Origin: Fidelibacterota bacterium
GTDB taxonomy: Bacteria; Fidelibacterota; Marinisomatia; Marinisomatales; SCKK01
Reading direction: 5' to 3'
Assembly (NCBI GenBank): GCA_004124475.1
Contig: SCKK01000006.1
Span: 28,044-92,043, forward strand
DNA length: 64,000 nucleotides
The stretch's first letter is position 1, and each line of letters begins with the position of its first letter. The notes below the pieces were generated by a model. The model ran no database searches. It was not told the DNA's origin and saw nothing but the letters and a program-made list of their open reading frames with translations. Positions 1 through 8,693 of this stretch are shown here, piece after piece. The position numbers were made by a program, and so were the translations under genes.

Positions 1-94
1 TATCCAAAACTCTATGCTACAGTTGAACGGATGTTTAATGAAAATCTGTTTTATTGATGATAGTAAAGATAACTAAATAATTAGTATTTATTGT

Positions 95-787
95 TCAGGG
101 AATTAAACCTTTAAATCGCAATTCTTCAATACAATCTTTAAAAAATGCAAACATAAGTGCAACCGAAACGCGGTATGCCGGATGATGCATATCAAGTAAT
201 ATACACTGATGACCATCAAAATTATGGATTGCATATCTACCACCTGCTTGTAGTAGTTTATCAAAGAGTCCTAACGGCTTCTTAATATATCCATAAATAC
301 CTCCACATATAACAATGTGTGGTGCCATTATCCTTATTTCCTCAGTCCAGAGGTCTATATCTTCCCTTGCAACAGTAAGAATCTCAATATTCTTAGATGA
401 ACCGCCTCCCCCACTTTTTTTGAGATTTGTCACACCGATCATTCCGAGACCATTACAGATATTCATAGCTTCACTATCATAACAGGTACGAAAAGGTGGG
501 AAATCACTCTGCTGCATGCCGTAGGTCAGCGCTCCTACCACTTTCCACATAATTCTTCTAGCCCAGTACTTCTCCTTAATATTTACCCTAATTTGTTCTG
601 GCAGATTCCACGGTTTCCAATCCTTAATATCATCAGGTTCAGGATCATTTGGGTCTTTTAATAACCACAGAACTTTAGTTCTAGCATTACTATAAAGATC
701 TTCATTAACCAGACCGCAGTTAACGAATCGTACCCGACCTTGTTTCTTTAACTTGTATAGCCGATCAAGCTGCTCTTGTATCATCAA
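95..787 (-). CDS. Uracil-DNA-glycosylase-like hypothetical protein
   Basis: A 230-residue protein with no signal peptide or membrane segment. Seen: an N-terminal strand followed by LLKDPNDPEP (about residues 42-51) and a C-terminal strand followed by MHHPAYRVS (about 200-208). This order resembles the two active-site loops of the uracil-DNA glycosylase superfamily, the first a Pro-rich loop and the second an H-P-S/A loop. A Gly-rich hydrophobic segment VICGGIYGY (about 158-166) lies between them. The canonical water-activating motif is not clear, so enzyme activity is inference; it may be a divergent family member with another role. It is the first complete gene in the window and is monocistronic as far as visible. 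ATG is doubled at the start, and either could be used. Confidence 0.5.
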   Translation of the reverse strand: MMIQEQLDRLYKLKKQGRVRFVNCGLVNEDLYSNARTKVLWLLKDPNDPEPDDIKDWKPWNLPEQIRVNIKEKYWARRIMWKVVGALTYGMQQSDFPPFRTCYDSEAMNICNGLGMIGVTNLKKSGGGGSSKNIEILTVAREDIDLWTEEIRIMAPHIVICGGIYGYIKKPLGLFDKLLQAGGRYAIHNFDGHQCILLDMHHPAYRVSVALMFAFFKDCIEELRFKGLIP

Positions 788-1139
788 TTTTCTCCCTACA
801 TAAATGGTTATGCTTATATCTCATCGAATTTACAACATTCTGGTTCACTTTCCGCTCATATACCCTCCGATTTGGAGCCCAAACAGCCATTGTTCCCCGA
901 TCTCTACAATGAAAATGAAAGAAGATCGTATGACAATCTTGCCAAACCCAGAAAATATATGCAGAAATTATTGAAAGCGGCGGGTAAACGAGCACTTAAC
1001 TTGCTGTTTAAAATAAACCTTAAAGATGCCACTAAACCATCCAAAAAGCAGTAGTCCTCTGTCAGCTCAAGGTATGGTAAGGCAAATCTGAACTTTCCTA
1101 TATAAAGTTGTTGAATTTCAAAAAGAACAATTGATCTAT
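788..1139. other. Gene-poor spacer
   Basis: This 352-bp stretch lies between two minus-strand genes. An open frame on the plus strand (776-1054, 92 codons) overlaps the start of the upstream gene, has a Lys-rich tail and resembles nothing I recognise. A second frame runs on the opposite strand. Neither has a convincing ribosome binding site, and I do not call them genes. Confidence 0.4.
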
Positions 1140-2252
1140 TTAGAACGGAAGATCATTTTCATCGGATAAAATGGTGTTTTTTAGATCTTGTAACTTAGTC
1201 TTTGCTTCATCACTCAAGAAAAAGGTTGTCCGCGGTTTGTCAATAGTTTCGATAAATTTCCGTTGGTGATCTGACTTCATTTCATCGTAGTTTATCCAAA
1301 TCCAATATTTATCAATCTCTTCTGTCTTAATATAGCAATTTAACACACGATTTGAAAAGTTTACAATTTCATCATCATCCAGATACGCTCCTATGTGGTC
1401 AAATTTATGATTGAAATCGCCCAAACCACTGGTGTAAGATACAAGTGCAAAAAGCCTGTCTTTAATGAATTTTCTATCTGAGCCGTTTGGGATATATTCA
1501 AAATAGAAATTTTTGAAAAAGTAATTCTCATAAAAATTAATTTTATAGCTACCTTCATTCTTTAATATCCAGATATGTCTCTGCATAACTTTTGTTTTTA
1601 CTTTGATAGATACATTTTCAAAAATCCTATGAAAGCATATTTGCAATGCATCTATAATCTCATCTGTGACCGGATTAGATTCCTCTTTCATAAGCTCAAA
1701 GTAGCTGTCTGGGATAATCTTGAGAAGAAGTTTTTCAAGCTCAGCTTCCTGCATATCACGAGTAAAGTGTTCAAGAACTTTTACGACATTCGGGTCACGT
1801 TCTAATTGAGTAACGAATTGCTCTGCAGTTAGTCCATATAATGATTGCCTTTTATCTCTTACCTCTTTTATTATCATTTTTACAAGTGAAATGGCAATTT
1901 GGGCCGAGTTGCGGTCAACATTTTGTGCAAGCCTTTTGATTCTACCAGGATGAATAAGGTTTCGGAAATCCTTCACCACTATTGTAAGCGGCTCACTTCT
2001 GTTACTAAGAAGACCTGCTTCCTTACATGCCTTGATTGCTTCATTAAACTTCAGACTTAGAATTTTGTTAGTTGACCATGACTTGTGTTTCGTTGATAAG
2101 AGGAAATCTATTAACAATGCCTCAATAATACTTCCTGCCAAAACATGCACTGCTTTCCACGCTTCTACTTTGAAGGTTGCTTGCAGTTCTTTGTAGTCGG
2201 ATTCAAGGCCGAGACGAAATTCTTCATCTGTTATGAAATTAAAATATGGCAT
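1140..2252 (-). CDS. HEPN-like hypothetical protein
   Basis: A 370-residue soluble protein not assigned to a named family. Seen: an all-helical N-terminal region ending in DFRNLIHPGRIKR (about residues 95-107). This R-N-x-x-H pattern in a helix is typical of HEPN-fold domains such as the DUF4145-like and Swt1-like groups found in defence and RNA-cleaving proteins. Here the spacing is R-x3-H rather than the catalytic R-x4-6-H, so RNase activity is uncertain. Residues after about 190 are rich in aromatic and charged residues and may form a second, mixed alpha/beta domain. The dispersed repeat copy at 2288 lies immediately upstream. Function unknown; a defence-related role is inference from fold and context. 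Confidence 0.5.
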   Translation of the reverse strand: MPYFNFITDEEFRLGLESDYKELQATFKVEAWKAVHVLAGSIIEALLIDFLLSTKHKSWSTNKILSLKFNEAIKACKEAGLLSNRSEPLTIVVKDFRNLIHPGRIKRLAQNVDRNSAQIAISLVKMIIKEVRDKRQSLYGLTAEQFVTQLERDPNVVKVLEHFTRDMQEAELEKLLLKIIPDSYFELMKEESNPVTDEIIDALQICFHRIFENVSIKVKTKVMQRHIWILKNEGSYKINFYENYFFKNFYFEYIPNGSDRKFIKDRLFALVSYTSGLGDFNHKFDHIGAYLDDDEIVNFSNRVLNCYIKTEEIDKYWIWINYDEMKSDHQRKFIETIDKPRTTFFLSDEAKTKLQDLKNTILSDENDLPF

Positions 2253-2287
2253 AAAGTTTAGAGATAATGATACTCAAATTCCTCCTT

Positions 2288-2530
2288 CCTAACATTGTCA
2301 ATATGTGTAAAATTTTGCTTCATATCACCCTTCCCGCCCTGTCTGACAGCGTCCGCGAAGGCAGGATAGATTGGAAATAATAAACACCTATTGATATATT
2401 GTGATTGGAGTACGCCTGCCTGCCCGCCCTCCGGCGGACGGGCCGGCGGGCAGGGAATGATGATTTATCCACATAATATTAAATCAATATGGTTCTAATG
2501 TCATTTTAACAAATTTATAGATAATGTTAT
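2288..2530. repeat. Dispersed intergenic repeat, copy 1
   Basis: It shares ordered blocks with 37466-37634: TGTCAATATRTGTAA, a CATCCTTCCCG-like block, GGCGGGCAGGGAATGATGAT, CCACATAATATTAAATC and ATATGGTTCTAA, then TTTAACAAATTTA and TAATGTTAT. Copy 1 is longer because it carries a second GC-rich palindromic segment (2335-2455). It encodes no protein. It resembles a MITE-like or REP-like element, but I see no terminal inverted repeats or target duplication. Confidence 0.7.
2414..2455. repeat. GC-rich palindromic element
   Basis: GCCTGCCTGCCCGCC pairs with GGCGGGCAGG across a short GC-rich centre, in an otherwise AT-rich spacer. Related shapes occur at 3003-3020, 32947-32985, 37511-37553 and 63729-63752. 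Confidence 0.6.
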
Positions 2531-2791
2531 GGAATTAATAAACAATCCACAAACGAAATTTGGTTAAGATTAAACAAATAGTCAAAAAAAACCTTGTGGG
2601 GCTCCAGTGGGGCAACCTAAACGTCACAAAACAACATAATTCTGCACGAATCAACACAATTCTACAAGTGAAATAATTCACGAATTATAGATAGAAACCG
2701 GGGATTTTCCTCCTGTAGTGGGAGCTGGATTTAATATAGCGACCTTTGGGTAATGCGATTTAACGTGTTTGATAAAAAAGAACCATATTTA

Positions 2792-2807
2792 TCCCGAAGT
2801 TTCGGGA
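2792..2807. repeat. TCCCGAA/TTCGGGA hairpin
   Basis: TCCCGAAGTTTCGGGA is a near-perfect inverted repeat of the small dispersed hairpin family. No U-run follows on either strand, so it is not an obvious terminator. Confidence 0.55.
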
Positions 2808-2919
2808 GGGGCTTGTCCAGGTTGGGTTGTTTAAAACCTAATGGCTTTGTTCAATGAAATGTATGAATTATCCACGCTTTCCTGATGGTATGTTTGAGCT
2901 GGGGCTGATATTGGTTATT

Positions 2920-2971
2920 GGTGAGTGGTTATTGGTTACTGGTACTACCACTCCACCGCTCACCACTCACC
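2920..2971. repeat. Inverted repeat built of iterated words
   Basis: GGTGAGTGGT (2920-2929) pairs with ACCACTCACC (2962-2971). The surrounding bases iterate GGTTATTGG and GGTTACTGG, so the hairpin looks assembled from a short repeated word. Confidence 0.5.
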
Positions 2972-3002
2972 AGTTATAACTAACCTTTTAGCCACGTTTT
3001 CA

Positions 3003-3020
3003 ATCCGCCAGCTGGCGGAT
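3003..3020. repeat. 18-bp perfect palindrome
   Basis: ATCCGCCAGCTGGCGGAT is perfectly self-complementary and lies about 110 bp upstream of the helicase gene. It could be an operator or another member of the GC-rich palindrome family. Confidence 0.45.
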
Positions 3021-3132
3021 CATAGGGTATTTAGAACAGCGCCAACCTAAAATGTTAGATCGCACTATGTTTCCTCCCAGTAAATTGTGGATAGAAATTT
3101 TTAATCTCCTTATGTTTCAGTAACTTTTATCC

Positions 3133-6100
3133 ATGACATTTATACCCAATACACAACAAAAAATAGCTATCGAGCATCCTCCTGCTCCAATAATGATTCT
3201 TGCAGGTGCCGGGACAGGGAAAACATCTACGATTATCCATAGAATCGGACATTTGATCCAATCTTATTCAGTAAATCCAGAACATATTGTTGTCCTCACT
3301 TTTACTGAGAGAACTAACGCCGAGCTCCGGAAAAAAATTAAGGAATTAATCGGGAATCAATCCGAAAATATTCTCATTTCAACCTTTCACAGTTTTTGTA
3401 ACCGGCTTGTGCGTGAATTCAGCGATTCTCCCGACGCGGAGAGGCTCCTAATCCACGAAAATGACATTAAATTCATTCTGTTAAACAGGTTTGATGAACT
3501 GACATTTCTTACTTCTCACCAATTTAGATCTGATCCTATCAGGACAGTCACCGGCAGCTTTATCCCCTTTTTCAACCGGGTTAGAGACGAACTCTTGTCA
3601 CAAGCAGAAATTCAAAAAAAGTTTGATCGGTTATCCACAAAAAAAGAAGATATATTTACTCTCTTTCCAGGTATCAACAAAAAGTTAGACTCTGAGGAAA
3701 TTCTGCAGCAGTTGAAGGATCTCATAAAAGTTTACAAGACTTATCAAAATTGGAAAATAGAATTAGGAGTCACTGATTATGGGGATATGATTTTGGACTG
3801 CTGGAACATGCTCAACGAGGATGAGGAAATTCTTTCCAAGGTTCGAGCTAACCATCTGCATATAATCATTGATGAATACCAGGATAATAACTTTGCACTC
3901 AATAAAATCGTAAATCTCATTTCTCAGAAAAACCCAAGTATTACCGTTGTAGGTGATGAAGACCAATGCATTTACAGTTTTCGAGGAGCAAATTATTACA
4001 ATATTCAGGATTTTGAAAGCAGGTATCTTTTTTGCCCAAACTACAAAGTTGTGAAATTGGAACAAAACTATCGAGCAACTCAAGAGATCCTCGATTTGGC
4101 TAACGCGAGTATCGCCAACGACTCAAACCGAACGGACAAAATACTTATCTCAAGTGATGATAAACATGGTCCTAAACCTGAATGGCATATGGGAGAACGA
4201 CTTCAAACCCTGCAAGAGATTCCCAAGCTTGTTAACAAATTGATATCAGAACAGAATTTCCATTATGGCGATATTGCCATCATCTGCCGAACTTGGAGTC
4301 AAGTAAAACAAATGGCAAAAACCCTTCACCAGGCAACAATTCCGGTGGATGTTTACACAGAAAAATTTTTCAACGTTCCTGCGGTTAAAGATATATTAGC
4401 ATGGGGACATTTTATTGTTAACAGTACCCAGGCTGATCCCGCTCTATTCAGGATACTCAGCCAACAAATGGGGATAAGTTGGACACGATCATTTTTTCAG
4501 AAAACCAAGACAGGTAATATTAAGGAAAAGATACAATCACTTAGGGGAATAATTAACGAAAACCAACTATCGACATCAGTAAAAGAAAAACTCTTGTGGG
4601 TCATGGAAAAAACTCGCTCCCTTCAGAATAAACACGGTCAAAATCGCCAGGCAGATGAAATGGTTTGGGAAATCCTGAGTGAACCTGATATACTAAGAAA
4701 AACACGTCACAGTTACCGATATATGGATCGCCTAAACCTTATAAACAGTGGACATCTCATGTCTATTGCTGAATCTTTTATTATTAGGGAGAAAGACAAA
4801 TCTCTAAAACACTGGCTGGCATATATTAATATTTTACAACTCGATCTCAAGTACCCAGCCATTCAGCCAGAGTTGTTTGATTCATCTATCGCTGTTCAGG
4901 TATTAACAGTCCACAAAAGTAAGGGATTAGAATTTCCAGTTGTGATGATTCCCTTCCTGCGGGCAGGGAGTTTTCCACTCAGGAAAAAAACTCCAGTGAT
5001 GCTGGATTCACTTCCAGAACCGTGGTACCAATGGCCCAAGCCAGAAAATATTACCCTTGACGAGGAATATATAAATGAAGAACGGAGAATTTTTTATGTA
5101 GCTGTGACCCGGGCAAAAGAGCAATTGCACCTATTGGGTCCATCGAAAGCCCAATCACTGCTACTAAAAGAATTGTGCACAGCACCCTGTGGGGAAAACT
5201 CAAACATACCCATTATGGAGATATTACCTATGCAAGAAAAAGAAAACCAAATTCCAATTGAGAGCATTTCAGAGATAAAACAGAAATTACTGGTAGACCT
5301 GAACCGTGAGATTTCTGCACATCAGTACCATAATGCCAATACAATTATAGAAGACATTCGATGTCTTGACCAGAATGGTAAATTAAGTGAAAATTCACCG
5401 TATGCAGAATTTTATCCTTCCGTCAGCAAACGGATGAAATATCAAGATTCTCGCAGAGTCCTGCGGACAATTCTCGATAGTAAACTTCTTAAACTTTCCG
5501 CAAGCAGCATAGAAGAATATGATCAGTGCTCCCTCAAATACCGCCTTGATAAAATTGACCATGTACCCCAAAGGAGAAGTAAAGTTGCAATGGAGTTTGG
5601 TATTATCATGCACAATGTATTAGAGGAATTCCATGGATCCGAAGATCAAAGCCTGGAGACGCTTCGTAATCTTTTGGATAAACATTGGAGACAAGATGCG
5701 TTTGAATACCTGATTCGGGAAGAAGAATTTAAACGTCAGGGAGAACAGATTCTTAAAGATTACTTTAATTTTGTGGAAAAATATCCTCCGAAGGTGATTG
5801 GAAGGGAAAAAAGATTCGAGTTCATTATTGAAAGTCTAAACGTTCAAATATCAGGGAAAATAGATCGAATTGACAAAGACGGAAAATATCTCTCGGTAGT
5901 CGATTATAAAACCGGGAAAAACAAGGAATCTGCTAAAAACAGCCTACAGCTTGCCTTGTATATAGAAGCCCTTAAAAGGGATTCAGTAGATGGCATCCAG
6001 GGAATTCCCGGAACTGCAACTCTACATTTTCTCAGACATCCGGATGACCCTCTATCCAGCCATGAATTCTCGGAAAAAGACCTCAATAAACATCAAGAAA

Positions 6101-6219
6101 GAATCGAAAAAGTTGCGGAAGGAATTAGAAAAGGAATTTTCAACGCAAAACCCAATGACTACATTTGCCAGAACTGTGATTATCGTGAATTCTTATGTCC
6201 GGCTTGGGAGGAAAAATAA
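3133..6219 (+). CDS. UvrD-family helicase fused to PD-(D/E)XK Fe-S nuclease
   Basis: A 1028-residue SF1A DNA helicase with a C-terminal RecB/AddB/Cas4-type nuclease. Seen in order: Walker A GAGTGKT (25-31), Walker B DEYQD (247-251), GDEDQCIYSFRGA (274-286), QNYRAT, HKSKGLEFP and VAVTRAKEQL. The C-terminal domain opens with a Cys (C799) and has GKIDRID and VVDYKTGK (D924, K926) as the PD-(D/E)XK centre. It closes with C1012, C1015 and C1022, which with C799 match the four-Cys iron-sulphur arrangement of AddB and Cas4 nucleases. Family knowledge: such proteins unwind DNA 3'-5' and resect or degrade it, in repair or in defence. No AddA/RecC partner is adjacent, so it may act alone. It is the only plus-strand gene in this part and stands as a single unit. 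Confidence 0.9.
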   Translation: MTFIPNTQQKIAIEHPPAPIMILAGAGTGKTSTIIHRIGHLIQSYSVNPEHIVVLTFTERTNAELRKKIKELIGNQSENILISTFHSFCNRLVREFSDSPDAERLLIHENDIKFILLNRFDELTFLTSHQFRSDPIRTVTGSFIPFFNRVRDELLSQAEIQKKFDRLSTKKEDIFTLFPGINKKLDSEEILQQLKDLIKVYKTYQNWKIELGVTDYGDMILDCWNMLNEDEEILSKVRANHLHIIIDEYQDNNFALNKIVNLISQKNPSITVVGDEDQCIYSFRGANYYNIQDFESRYLFCPNYKVVKLEQNYRATQEILDLANASIANDSNRTDKILISSDDKHGPKPEWHMGERLQTLQEIPKLVNKLISEQNFHYGDIAIICRTWSQVKQMAKTLHQATIPVDVYTEKFFNVPAVKDILAWGHFIVNSTQADPALFRILSQQMGISWTRSFFQKTKTGNIKEKIQSLRGIINENQLSTSVKEKLLWVMEKTRSLQNKHGQNRQADEMVWEILSEPDILRKTRHSYRYMDRLNLINSGHLMSIAESFIIREKDKSLKHWLAYINILQLDLKYPAIQPELFDSSIAVQVLTVHKSKGLEFPVVMIPFLRAGSFPLRKKTPVMLDSLPEPWYQWPKPENITLDEEYINEERRIFYVAVTRAKEQLHLLGPSKAQSLLLKELCTAPCGENSNIPIMEILPMQEKENQIPIESISEIKQKLLVDLNREISAHQYHNANTIIEDIRCLDQNGKLSENSPYAEFYPSVSKRMKYQDSRRVLRTILDSKLLKLSASSIEEYDQCSLKYRLDKIDHVPQRRSKVAMEFGIIMHNVLEEFHGSEDQSLETLRNLLDKHWRQDAFEYLIREEEFKRQGEQILKDYFNFVEKYPPKVIGREKRFEFIIESLNVQISGKIDRIDKDGKYLSVVDYKTGKNKESAKNSLQLALYIEALKRDSVDGIQGIPGTATLHFLRHPDDPLSSHEFSEKDLNKHQERIEKVAEGIRKGIFNAKPNDYICQNCDYREFLCPAWEEK

Positions 6220-6611
6220 TAGCATCTTTATACAACGCCTCAAAATTATGTATAAAGATTTCTTTGCAATAATTAAGTGAAAAACATTGACAAACGTACA
6301 TTATATCCTCATGTTCACAGTACATGAACAATGCATATTAATGAATAAGGTATTTTACAAGGTTATTAGCCCAGAATCCCTTAGTGCTTGTGCTGGGTTT
6401 TCTTCCTTTGAAGTTGTACCATCACTGTTAAATGGCACACCAATTATATTAATCTTCATCTTATTCTACTCTGTTCATAGCTTCTATCAGTTTGCATAAC
6501 CGTTAAAAGCATCTGGATCGTAAGTGGAATATTCTTTTATCCGGTTCATGCTTTTGTTAGCCTACCCTGCTAATTGACAGGTGTGATTGAGTTCTCAAGA
6601 GGTTTTCCTTT
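6220..6611. other. Convergent intergenic spacer
   Basis: This 392-bp stretch lies between the 3' ends of the helicase and the SDR gene. Short open frames on both strands overlap one another and resemble nothing. I see no strong hairpin with a U-run and no RNA gene. Confidence 0.5.
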
Positions 6612-7487
6612 CTAACCGCTATCCTGTTTTAGATAGCTCATTGTTAAGTTCATTACCTTCTCTATATTTTCGGTCTGGTAGGTATATTTGTTTGACTTGA
6701 CTATTCTCCTCTTTTCGTCAAAGTATTTTCCTGTGACCGACCTTATTTCATCCGAAGTCGCCAGATAAGTATATGTTCCTGCCATCTCTTCAGGCGATAA
6801 AGCGAACTTGCTCTTGAGCGAGTAGAGAAATCTCATGATTGAGGGGAGGTTCAAATATTTACTAATATCCACCTGGACTGCAGGTACCTGGATGCAATTG
6901 ACCGTGATATTTGTGTCTTTCAGTTCTTCCGCAAGCCAATAAGTATACATCACTTGGGCTCGTTTCGATTGATAATATGCATCTACAAGACTAAACTTTT
7001 TCTTTCTGAATTCGGGATCTTCCAAGTCTACCTTCAGAAAGGGCTTTGCTTTCAATCCTTTTGACGCAATGGTAATTATACGTCCTTGTTCACTGCTTTT
7101 GATAGCATCCAAAAGAAGTTTTGTGAGTAGTGCCGGTCCCAAATGATTCGTTGCCCACACTGTTTCTATCCCCTCACTCGTATAGACAACATCTTTTTGG
7201 GTGATGTCGAAAATAGCTGCATTATGGATAAGCGTATCAAGTCTATCATATTTGTTGAAAAAGTTTTTGGATAATCCCCGAATCGATGATTGCCGAGACA
7301 TATCCACAATCATAAGTTCAAGAGAAGTACTGTGAGAATTTTCCTCGATTTCTCGGAGTGCCGTTTTGCCTCTCTCCGGATTACGACATGCGAGAATCAT
7401 ATGATAGCCTTGTTGAGCAATCTGAGTAGCAGCAGCTTTACCAATTCCGGAATTAGCTCCAGTAATCATACAAATCTTTTTATCCAT
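6612..7487 (-). CDS. Short-chain dehydrogenase/reductase (SDR)
   Basis: A 291-residue NAD(P)-dependent oxidoreductase with a Rossmann fold. Seen: the cofactor loop TGANSGIGKA (about residues 9-18), an NAA motif (about 89-91), the Ser of the TIASKG segment and the catalytic YQSK (Y-x3-K, about 167-170). The length and the ACRNPERG stretch after beta-2, where an Arg suggests NADP preference, fit the retinol-dehydrogenase/protochlorophyllide-reductase-like SDR subgroup. The substrate cannot be read from the sequence. It is a single gene between accessory loci; no partner suggests a pathway. Confidence 0.88.
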   Translation of the reverse strand: MDKKICMITGANSGIGKAAATQIAQQGYHMILACRNPERGKTALREIEENSHSTSLELMIVDMSRQSSIRGLSKNFFNKYDRLDTLIHNAAIFDITQKDVVYTSEGIETVWATNHLGPALLTKLLLDAIKSSEQGRIITIASKGLKAKPFLKVDLEDPEFRKKKFSLVDAYYQSKRAQVMYTYWLAEELKDTNITVNCIQVPAVQVDISKYLNLPSIMRFLYSLKSKFALSPEEMAGTYTYLATSDEIRSVTGKYFDEKRRIVKSNKYTYQTENIEKVMNLTMSYLKQDSG

Positions 7488-7719
7488 GATAATCTTCTCA
7501 GATGTTCAGTGTTGATGAAACAAGAACACTGTAGTTTTTTTGTGTATCATCTTCCAGCTGACTAACGTATGATCTGAACGGTGTGAAACATTCCTGGTTA
7601 TGAATACTCATAGTCGAATCTAACTCAAATTATTCAACTTTCTTCCCGAACGGGTTTCTTACATGTTCTTCCTCCGGATTTATTATAGGAATCCCTCAAG
7701 AGAGTGGCCGATAGATTAC

Positions 7720-8520
7720 TCAAGTCAATAATTTCTTTTTTAATATTGTCATAAAATCCTCGATAGAACTACGTTCCATTTCCTCCATTGGAATACATAT
7801 CATCCTACCCCATTTAGTATGTTTGACTGACTTTCTCTCTCCCAATCCCTGTTTCAGCACATCGTACACATAAATGCCCTCATTTGAGACAAATGTTAAA
7901 AACCACGATATATCCCCTTCTTTAATCTTTAAATCGTCTAAATTATCGTTCAGTATTTCACGAAAGGATTCATATTGCCCATACCCCAACAATCCGGAAT
8001 TCTCATCGATAAAAGTTTTTTCTTCAATGATTACCATTTTATTGTTACCGACAAACATAAAATCCAAATCCGTAAGACTAAACCCTCCTCCCAGCCTCGA
8101 CCGGAAAAATCTGCTAAAAGAGGATGAACGCTTTCCCGGTCTTCCCATTCCTTTAATAAACTTGCAACAGGTAGACTTGATAATTCGTTGCTTGAGCTCT
8201 GTTAGTGAAATCTTTTCGTAAGGCGTCATCTCCCACTCTAATAAAGCATTATCACTATCAATGAACATAAGCCATAAAGGAACCGTATCTTTAAAAAATG
8301 GACGGATTTCTTGAATTTCCGTATTGAAGAATGAATCCTTGTCTTTGCACTCTTTAATAAATATATAACGGTTTAAAGGATTTGGATTAATCTCTCTTAT
8401 AGCAGTGACAAACCAGAGATCGGTGAATAATTTTGTGTTGGGAAGTTTTTTCAGGTGAGAATAAAGATGTGAAGGACGAGTCCCAAATATTTCACTCTTT
8501 ACCATCCCTAACCTGGACAA
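7720..8520 (-). CDS. Putative restriction endonuclease, PD-(D/E)XK fold
   Basis: A 266-residue protein not matched to a named enzyme. Seen: a strand-turn-strand unit TDLDFMFVGNNKMVIIEEKT in which D153, E166 and K168 give the D-x12-E-x-K pattern of PD-(D/E)XK nucleases. A basic, Ser/Arg-rich stretch (about residues 125-143) just before it could contact DNA. It lies 173 bp downstream of a DNA methyltransferase on the same strand, which is the usual arrangement of a type II restriction pair. Function as the cognate endonuclease is inference; recognition sequence unknown. The spacer between the two genes contains an inverted word repeat that could separate their expression. Confidence 0.62.
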   Translation of the reverse strand: MSRLGMVKSEIFGTRPSHLYSHLKKLPNTKLFTDLWFVTAIREINPNPLNRYIFIKECKDKDSFFNTEIQEIRPFFKDTVPLWLMFIDSDNALLEWEMTPYEKISLTELKQRIIKSTCCKFIKGMGRPGKRSSSFSRFFRSRLGGGFSLTDLDFMFVGNNKMVIIEEKTFIDENSGLLGYGQYESFREILNDNLDDLKIKEGDISWFLTFVSNEGIYVYDVLKQGLGERKSVKHTKWGRMICIPMEEMERSSIEDFMTILKKKLLT

Positions 8521-8557
8521 GCCAGAACCAAAAGGGTGTATAGATGATGTGTGAAGT

Positions 8558-8620
8558 TTAAACGTGAAGCGTGAAACGTAATGCGTGAATTTTCACGTTT
8601 CAAATATTCACGTTTCATGT
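8558..8620. repeat. Iterated ACGTGAA words forming an inverted repeat
   Basis: AAACGTGAAGCGTGAAACGT on the left is answered by TTTCACGTTTC and TTCACGTTTC on the right, so the segment can fold into a long imperfect hairpin. It lies between the methyltransferase and the putative endonuclease genes. There is no clear U-run. Confidence 0.5.
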
Positions 8621-8693
8621 TTTTGACTAACATTTGATCGACAGTGGAAAACAATTTTCTTCCACAAAAAGAAAGATATTCAGTATTAAGCGC

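Larger units (their letters stand above)
2253..3132. other. 880-bp intergenic region rich in repeats
   Basis: No credible coding region. It holds a dispersed repeat copy (2288-2530) with an embedded GC-rich palindrome, a TCCCGAAGTTTCGGGA hairpin (2792-2807), an imperfect inverted block made of GGTTATTGG/GAGTGGTT words (2911-2975) and an 18-bp perfect palindrome (3003-3020). The sequence just before 3133 presumably holds the promoter of the helicase gene, but I cannot identify clear -35/-10 boxes. Confidence 0.6.

Noticed and set aside
776..1054. A 92-codon plus-strand frame as a gene
   Set aside because: It overlaps a better-supported gene on the other strand, has no ribosome binding site and resembles nothing known.
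2792..2807. TCCCGAA hairpins as intrinsic terminators
   Set aside because: Copies lack a following U-run on either strand and several lie upstream of genes.
8558..8620. CRISPR-like array
   Set aside because: The iterated units are 7-10 bp, degenerate and without spacers of constant length. No array with 25-37 bp repeats was seen anywhere in the window.
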